Below are positions 7,601 to 12,002 of a DNA stretch of 12,002 nucleotides, in pieces (positions within the stretch are counted from its first letter, which is position 1; each line of letters opens with the position of its first letter). The DNA lies in assembly GCA_052387115.1 (NCBI GenBank), contig JBQTJM010000207.1, positions 1-12,002 on the forward strand, written 5' to 3'. This stretch comes from JACCXJ01 sp052387115. GTDB taxonomy: Bacteria > Pseudomonadota > Gammaproteobacteria > JACCXJ01. A program made the translations under genes and the position numbers. The notes below the pieces were generated by a model. It ran no database searches and had not been told where the DNA came from. It was given only the letters and a program-made list of their open reading frames with translations.

Positions 7601-8767
7601 TTAGATCTCAGGGGTGCTCGATGTTAGGTCAGCGAACAGACGTCGATTGCCGTGCCGACATTCCCGCATAGTAGCCGACGCGGCTATTTGTCTTCTCTCC
7701 TTGCCAGAGCGGCGACAGACCCGGCGACCAAGAAAGCGGCGGACGGTCCAAGCGCGACCGGTCCACCACAAACTGTGGAAGGAGAAGGCTAAGAGAAGGC
7801 CAAGCAGGACAAGGTCCGAAACGTGGAATAACCATCCTACGAGCCCAATTATGATGTAAAACATACTCATAGCACTGAGGAGAAAAAGCGTTTCCCCTTG
7901 AGACAAGCCCGCTGATAAAGCCAGGTGATGAAGGTGCGTGCGGTCGGCGTGGAATGGCGATCGCCCGCTCGCCAGGCGGCGCGCCGCCACCGCGATCGTG
8001 TCACCGAGCGGTAGGGCCACTAACCATAGCGCGATTATCGGTGCGAACAGTCGATTGTCACCTTGGGACGAAGAAATGAGCAAGCACGCGAGTAGATATC
8101 CCAACAACGTGCTTCCCGCATCCCCCAGAAATACGCGCCCCCTGCGGCGCCGGGCGCCGGGCAGATTGAAGAGCAAGAACGCTGTCACCGCGCTGGCTAG
8201 GCATATCGAAATCGGGAATAGCTCGTAACGCCCCGCCAGGCTGGTCATCACGATGAGCGCCAATAATGTCAAGACCGTTAGCGTACCGGCGAGACCATCG
8301 GTGCCATCGGAGAGATTGATTGCATTGATTATCCCCAGCATCGTAAACACAGTAAACGGCACAGAAAGCACACCCAGCGGGAGCACGCCCCCGCCGAGAG
8401 ACACATTACCCAGGTCATAGAGCCGTACGTCGGCCCCGTAGATCGCCAATAAAGCCGCCGCGATCTGGGCGACAAGGCGTCCCTCCACAGAGATCGAGCA
8501 ATAGCCGTCCCGTACGCCGACAACCACCAAGAGCAGCCCCCCTGCCATGAGCCACGGGAGGCCCACGAATACTGGCGTCAGCGCCGTCATGGAGGAGACA
8601 AAGCCCAGGTAAATCGCGATACCCCCCACCAAAGGCACCGAGCCTTCATGGCGCTTGCGCCCAACCGGATTGTCGACCAGCCCCAAGCGCGGGGCAAAAG
8701 CCTTCAGGGTAACGATAATGCCAATCGTGGACAAGAACGCTATTAAGCAATTCGAGAAGACTCCCAT
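7601..8767 (-). CDS. WecA/MraY-family polyprenyl-phosphate sugar-1-phosphate transferase, with one altered DD residue
   Basis: A 388-residue polytopic inner-membrane enzyme that should transfer a sugar-1-phosphate (GlcNAc-1-P or a relative) from UDP-sugar to undecaprenyl phosphate, the first step of glycan assembly. Family motifs are in order: DNPVGRKRHEGSVPLVGG (32-49), NAINLSDGTDGLAG (148-161, with Asp154 and Asp157), VFLGDAGST (212-220) and the C-terminal HADRTHLHH (273-281). About ten or eleven membrane helices are expected. Odd point: the usual DD of cytosolic loop 2 reads VGVRDGYCSIS (83-93), so the second Asp is Gly88; the DD pair is linked to Mg2+ binding and catalysis in WecA and MraY. 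The C-terminus (335-388) is a basic, non-membrane tail. The ATG start is well supported by AGGAGG with an 8-nt spacer. It is the first gene of the minus-strand glycan locus. WbpL-like rather than WecA-like specificity cannot be excluded. Confidence 0.92.
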   Translation of the reverse strand: MGVFSNCLIAFLSTIGIIVTLKAFAPRLGLVDNPVGRKRHEGSVPLVGGIAIYLGFVSSMTALTPVFVGLPWLMAGGLLLVVVGVRDGYCSISVEGRLVAQIAAALLAIYGADVRLYDLGNVSLGGGVLPLGVLSVPFTVFTMLGIINAINLSDGTDGLAGTLTVLTLLALIVMTSLAGRYELFPISICLASAVTAFLLFNLPGARRRRGRVFLGDAGSTLLGYLLACLLISSSQGDNRLFAPIIALWLVALPLGDTIAVAARRLASGRSPFHADRTHLHHLALSAGLSQGETLFLLSAMSMFYIIIGLVGWLFHVSDLVLLGLLLAFSFHSLWWTGRAWTVRRFLGRRVCRRSGKERRQIAASATMRECRHGNRRLFADLTSSTPEI

Positions 8768-8775
8768 ACAAGCAA

Positions 8776-8781
8776 CCTCCT
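8776..8781 (-). promoter_or_regulatory. Strong Shine-Dalgarno AGGAGG of the initiator gene
   Basis: On the minus strand AGGAGG ends 8 nt before the ATG at 8765-8767. It is the best ribosome binding site on the minus strand of this window and fixes the start of the sugar-phosphate transferase. Confidence 0.75.
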
Positions 8782-8818
8782 ACCCACATTGTTGACGCCT
8801 CCCCTTCTTTTCGCCAAA

Positions 8819-8847
8819 AGTCTAGCAAACTGAACGCCAATGTGCAA
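8819..8847 (-). promoter_or_regulatory. Candidate sigma-70 promoter of the glycan locus
   Basis: On the minus strand TTGCAC (plus 8842-8847) and TAGACT (plus 8819-8824) are separated by exactly 17 bp and lie about 50 bp upstream of the initiator start. The -10 matches TATAAT at four of six positions and the -35 matches TTGACA at three. The position is good and the match is moderate. Confidence 0.3.
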
Positions 8848-9183
8848 CTCCCCGGGGTAGCGTCCTGCGCGAGGCCTCTTTTGGTCGTCCTTCGACCGTA
8901 TCCATATTGGTGAGGATTTTATGTCAAGGACGACAGATTCAGTTGGGCGCAGATGTAAACCTGATCTCAAGAGTGTATTGAAACCGGTTGATATACCTTA
9001 TGTAGTGATTGCGGCCCGTGTTGGCAGGTGGGGTAGCCGCGCCCGAGATCGTTCCGCATGTAAACCTCTCCTCTGCACGTTCGTTTTTGACGATCTTCAA
9101 CATGGGTGGCATCTCTTTCCACCGCCCCCGCTCACTCATGCCGCAGACGCACAACTTTACGTTATGCCTACCGGAGGAGACTA

Positions 9184-9212
9184 TTGACAGTGTGCTATAT
9201 CTACTGTACGTT
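9184..9212 (+). promoter_or_regulatory. Candidate promoter of the HAF/oxidase operon
   Basis: A perfect TTGACA (9184-9189) is followed after 17 bp by TACGTT (9207-9212), which matches the -10 consensus at only three positions. If used, transcription would begin near 9219. That would exclude the TTG at 9212 as the start of the downstream gene and favour ATG 9263 or ATG 9275. Confidence 0.25.
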
Positions 9213-10423
9213 TGCCTGAAACCCTCTCAGGGAAGGTTCGTGCCGCGGTGCGAACGCTTAATATGGAAACTAATATGGAAACCCCGCCACGGTTTGCTGC
9301 CAGGTCAGCGTACGTTGCCCAGGACGAGGCACTCCTCCTGAGACTCCCTGGCTTGTTGTGGTTCACACCCTTTCTCATTTCCCTCTCGCTGTGCGCCGGG
9401 CTCGCATTGGCTCCTGCGCAAATCGAGGCTGCCTATACGGCCACCGAGTTGGCTAGCCTACCCGTAGGATCGAGCCGCGTCGTGCGCGCGGGGAACGACG
9501 ACGACGAGATCGTGGGGAGCGCCCGGCGCGGTGGCGGCCGCGGCCATCGCGGGTTCCTTCTGAAGAGTGGCCCACCGCAGGAGATCGGGGGGCTGCCGGG
9601 TAGCGATTACAGCGCCGCCTTCGGCATCAACAACCTCGGCCGAGTCGTGGGTGCGGCGAACACGGCCACTGGATTGCGAGCCTTCCGCTCCCAGCGGACG
9701 ACGGGGATCGTTGCCCTAGGGACGCTCCCAGGCGACAACGGCAGCGCAGCCTTCGCCATCAACCAGTCCGGAGAGGTTGTCGGTTTTTCGAGCGGGCCCG
9801 CCGGAGTTCGAGCCGTCGTTTGGACTCGCGCGGGCGCCATCCAGGCGCTACCGATGCTGCCCGGCTGCGACTCGGCCCGAGGCCAAGCAATCAACGACCG
9901 CGGGGATGTCGTCGGAGTCTGCGACACCGTTTCAGGCCCGCGTGCGGTGCTCTGGGAGGGCGGCGCCGTTCAGGATCTCGGGACGCTCCCCGGCGACAGA
10001 TCGAGCGAGGCGCTGAGCATCAGTGCCAACGGCGTGATCGTCGGGTCCTCAGGGGACCCCGAGGCCCAGCACCACGCCGTGCTCTGGCCGTCGGGCGGCG
10101 GCCCCATCCAGGATCTCGGCACGCTTCCGGACGGCAGGTCGAGCCGAGCGTTCGCAATCAATAGTCGGGGCGAGGTGGTCGGGATCTCAGAGGCCAGCGC
10201 CGGGGATCACGCGTTCCTCTGGACGGAGCAAGACGGCATGCAGGACCTGAACTTTCTGCTGACGTCGCGCTCCGGGTTCGTGCTCACCCACGCAGTCGCT
10301 ATCAGCGCTCGAGGCGTCATCGTCGCAATCGGCGTCGACGAGGCCACCAGCGCGGAACAGCGGCACGATCATGACGACCATGAGGTTCCGCTTCGGATCT
10401 TCCGCCTGGTTCCGGAGCGCTAG
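9212..10423 (+). CDS. Secreted HAF-repeat protein
   Basis: Up to 403 residues, exported, built of HAF repeats (the family with xHAFLW and LGTLPG signatures, predicted to fold as a propeller); its biochemical role is unknown. A hydrophobic segment (about 43-67) followed by APAQIEAAYT acts as signal peptide or anchor. Repeats of 43-46 residues are marked by LPG at residues 128, 172, 216 and 259 and by LGTLPDG at 302-308. Each is followed by A(F)xIN/S and G-x-V-V-G; blade ends read RAVVW, RAVLW, HAVLW and HAFLW. Near the C-terminus is the His/Asp-rich HDHDDH (385-390), a possible metal site. The longest frame begins with TTG at 9212 and an in-frame stop lies 27 nt before it. ATG at 9263 or 9275 is more likely, since both lie in a 12-bp tandem duplication and TTG has no Shine-Dalgarno. 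The stop is 3 nt before the oxidase gene, which implies co-transcription. Confidence 0.85.
   Translation: MPETLSGKVRAAVRTLNMETNMETPPRFAARSAYVAQDEALLLRLPGLLWFTPFLISLSLCAGLALAPAQIEAAYTATELASLPVGSSRVVRAGNDDDEIVGSARRGGGRGHRGFLLKSGPPQEIGGLPGSDYSAAFGINNLGRVVGAANTATGLRAFRSQRTTGIVALGTLPGDNGSAAFAINQSGEVVGFSSGPAGVRAVVWTRAGAIQALPMLPGCDSARGQAINDRGDVVGVCDTVSGPRAVLWEGGAVQDLGTLPGDRSSEALSISANGVIVGSSGDPEAQHHAVLWPSGGGPIQDLGTLPDGRSSRAFAINSRGEVVGISEASAGDHAFLWTEQDGMQDLNFLLTSRSGFVLTHAVAISARGVIVAIGVDEATSAEQRHDHDDHEVPLRIFRLVPER
9259..9282 (+). repeat. Perfect 12-bp tandem duplication over the candidate start codons
   Basis: TAATATGGAAAC occurs twice without a gap (9259-9270 and 9271-9282). Each copy carries one ATG (9263 and 9275) in the same frame, which gives the peptide METNMET. 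The GGAA in copy one lies 6 nt before the second ATG and could serve as a weak ribosome site. Confidence 0.95.
10414..10417 (+). promoter_or_regulatory. Shine-Dalgarno GGAG of the oxidase gene
   Basis: GGAG lies inside the last codons of the HAF gene, 9 nt before the ATG at 10427. It supports that start and suggests coupled translation of the two secreted proteins. Confidence 0.55.
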
Positions 10424-10426
10424 CTC

Positions 10427-12002
10427 ATGCCGCACCGACATCCGATCTTCGGTCTCATCACCGTCGCCGCCCTGATCGCGTTGTGCTTCGGCGTCACGCC
10501 GAGCGCCGCGCAGCCGCCCGATGTCATCGGGGAATGGTCGCTCGTCACGCCGCTGCCCTACTTCCCGGTCCATACCCACATGCTGCCCACCGGGAAGGTG
10601 ATGATCTGGCCGGGCGACGGTGTGTCCGGCAACGATCCTCGGTCCTGGGATCCCGCCGATCAGAGCGTGTCGATCCTCGGCAAGCCGGGGTTCGACCTCT
10701 TCTGCAGTGGGCACTCGTTCCTGGCTGACGGCACCCTCTTCGTAGCCGGCGGCCACATTTCGAATAACGTGGGTCTGTCGCGCGCCAGCACATATAACCC
10801 CATCACCGACGCGTGGAGCAACTTGCCCAACATGAACGCGGGCCGCTGGTACCCGACCACCACCGTCCTGGCTAACGGCGACGTCCTGGTGGTCTCCGGT
10901 GACATTGACCTCACGACCGGGGTCAACACGCTGCCTCAGGTGTTCCAGGTGGCGACGGGGACGTGGCGGGACCTCACCAGCGCGCAGCTCGGCTTGGACC
11001 TATACCCCCCGATGCTGCTGGCACCGAACGGCAAGGTCTTCAATGCAGGACCGCAGTCAACGACCCGCTATCTCGATACTGCGGGCACCGGCGCCTGGAG
11101 CTTCGTGGCGAATCGGGTCGGCGTAGGATCATACCGTAGTTACGGGTCGGCGGTGATGTACGCGCCTGGCAAGGTCCTGGTGATGGGGGGTGACAACCCT
11201 CCGACGAATACCGCCGAGGTCATCGACCTCAACGCAGCGTCGCCGAGTTGGCGCGCTGTCGACTCTATGCAATTCAACCGGCGCCAGATCAACGCCACGC
11301 TGTTGCCCGACGGTAAGGTGCTGGTCACCGGCGGCACCGCCGCGCCCGGCTTCAACGATCCCAGCGGCCACGTGGATGCGGCAGAGCTGTGGGATCCGAC
11401 GACCGAAAACTGGACGACGCTCGCCAGCAGCTCGGGAATTCCCCGCGTGTACCACTCTGCGGCGCTCCTGCTGCCGGATGGTCGGGTGTTGAGCACGGGC
11501 GGTAACGGGCACCCGGAAACCGAGACCTACTCGCCGCCGTATCTCTTCAAGGGGACCAGGCCGACGATCACGTCGGCGCCGCCCAGCGTCGCCTATGGGC
11601 AGTCCTTCTTCGTCGAGACGCCGAATGCCTTGACGACCTCCAAGATCACGATGCTGAGACTCTCCTCGGTGACTCACGCGTTCAACATGGGCCAGTACAT
11701 CAACGAGCTGAGCTTTTCGCAGACCACGGGAGGCCTCAACGCCACGGCCCCTCCCAGCGGCAATGTTGCGCCTCCCGGCCACTACCTGCTCTTCATCCTC
11801 AACGGGAACGGCGTACCGTCCCTCGCGAAGTTCGTCCAGCTCGGCGGCGCCGCCGCCCCGGACACGACCCCGCCAACGGTTTCGATGACCGCTCCGGCCA
11901 ACGGCGCCACCGTCTCGGGTACCGCGGTCCCGGTCTCGGCCACCGCCTCCGATAACGTGGGAGTCGCGGGCGTGCAGTTCAAGCTCGACGGCGCCAACCT
12001 CG
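10427..12002 (+). CDS. Secreted galactose/glyoxal oxidase-like copper radical oxidase with Ig-like domain (3' partial)
   Basis: At least 525 residues, open at the window end. The family (AA5: galactose oxidase, glyoxal oxidase, bacterial GlxA) oxidises alcohols or aldehydes with O2, releasing H2O2, using one copper and a Cys-Tyr crosslinked radical. Residues 1-28 form a Sec signal peptide with likely cleavage at SAA-QP. A seven-bladed kelch propeller follows (about 36-375), with GKVLVTGG-type strands. The active-site set is complete: Cys93 in LFCSGHSF, Tyr142 in GRWYPTT, Tyr342 and His343 in RVYHSAALLLPDGRV, and His417 in SVTHAFNMGQ. These correspond to Cys228, Tyr272, Tyr495, His496 and His581 of galactose oxidase. 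The DUF1929 domain spans 376-473. An Ig-like repeat begins near 480 (PPTVSMTAPANGATVSG). There is no N-terminal carbohydrate-binding domain. The ATG has GGAG 9 nt upstream and starts 3 nt after the HAF gene. Substrate is unknown; a surface glycan is an inference. Confidence 0.92.
   Translation, partial: MPHRHPIFGLITVAALIALCFGVTPSAAQPPDVIGEWSLVTPLPYFPVHTHMLPTGKVMIWPGDGVSGNDPRSWDPADQSVSILGKPGFDLFCSGHSFLADGTLFVAGGHISNNVGLSRASTYNPITDAWSNLPNMNAGRWYPTTTVLANGDVLVVSGDIDLTTGVNTLPQVFQVATGTWRDLTSAQLGLDLYPPMLLAPNGKVFNAGPQSTTRYLDTAGTGAWSFVANRVGVGSYRSYGSAVMYAPGKVLVMGGDNPPTNTAEVIDLNAASPSWRAVDSMQFNRRQINATLLPDGKVLVTGGTAAPGFNDPSGHVDAAELWDPTTENWTTLASSSGIPRVYHSAALLLPDGRVLSTGGNGHPETETYSPPYLFKGTRPTITSAPPSVAYGQSFFVETPNALTTSKITMLRLSSVTHAFNMGQYINELSFSQTTGGLNATAPPSGNVAPPGHYLLFILNGNGVPSLAKFVQLGGAAAPDTTPPTVSMTAPANGATVSGTAVPVSATASDNVGVAGVQFKLDGANL

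Larger units (their letters stand above)
8768..9211. other. Divergent intergenic region between the glycan locus and the oxidase operon
   Basis: This 444 bp stretch separates the minus-strand initiator from the plus-strand HAF-repeat gene. It must carry the control sites of at least one and probably both units. Apart from the two weak promoter candidates and the Shine-Dalgarno listed separately, I see no riboswitch, no convincing sigma-54 site and no recognisable gene. The plus-strand frame 8921-9187 has no family motif and is taken as chance. Confidence 0.6.

Noticed and set aside
9019..9046. Possible sigma-54 promoter around TTGGCAGGTGGGG
   Set aside because: The GG and GC elements are one base off the required spacing and the -12 element does not match TTGC.
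8921..9187. 88-codon plus-strand frame in the divergent intergenic region
   Set aside because: No family motif or clear ribosome site, and its composition does not look like that of a protein. It probably arises by chance in regulatory DNA.
10187..10756. 189-codon minus-strand frame across the HAF/oxidase junction
   Set aside because: It overlaps two well-supported plus-strand genes, shows a low-complexity composition and no family motif.
11129..11782. 217-codon minus-strand frame opposite the oxidase
   Set aside because: It is antisense to the kelch domain, whose copper ligands and repeats are clear. The Arg/Gly-rich translation is a typical shadow.

Overview
The window looks like chromosomal DNA of a Gram-negative bacterium, most likely a proteobacterium. 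This rests on a Wzc-type co-polymerase whose tyrosine kinase is fused to its membrane part, a WecA/MraY-family glycolipid initiator, a MurJ/Wzx-like flippase, and secreted proteins with Sec-type signals. No RNA gene, CRISPR array or intact mobile element was found.

Minus-strand exopolysaccharide/O-antigen-type locus, read from about 8767 down to 63. The order of transcription is: a polyprenyl-phosphate sugar-1-phosphate transferase (7601-8767); a 1.2 kb wrecked interval with an IS3-family transposase remnant and a start-less open frame (6399-7600); a Wzc-like chain-length regulator/BY-kinase (3939-6398); a 13-14-helix lipid-linked oligosaccharide flippase (2493-3833); a SAM methyltransferase overlapping it by ATGA (1717-2496); a decayed GT4 glycosyltransferase starting directly after that methyltransferase's stop (1301-1716); probable debris of a second GT4 gene (about 1135-1270); and a second SAM methyltransferase (63-971). 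Together the intact genes would start a glycan on undecaprenyl phosphate, flip it, control its chain length and methylate it. The window holds no intact glycosyltransferase, no polymerase (Wzy) and no intact outer-membrane exporter (Wza). The locus is therefore either degrading or depends on genes elsewhere. In keeping with decay, the initiator has Gly in place of one Asp of its usually conserved DD pair.

Plus-strand secreted-oxidase operon, 9212 to the window end. It is divergent from the polysaccharide locus across a 444 bp intergenic region. A HAF-repeat (predicted propeller-like) exported protein is followed 3 nt later by an exported galactose-oxidase/glyoxal-oxidase-like copper radical oxidase. 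All five hallmark active-site residues of the oxidase can be identified (Cys93, Tyr142, Tyr342, His343, His417). It continues into a bacterial Ig-like domain and runs off the window. Its position beside a glycan locus suggests, as inference only, that it oxidises an extracellular polysaccharide or other surface alcohol/aldehyde.

The most interesting parts are the copper radical oxidase/HAF pair, the DD-to-DG change in the initiator, and the three molecular fossils (two GT4 genes, one IS3 transposase), which record erosion of the glycan locus.
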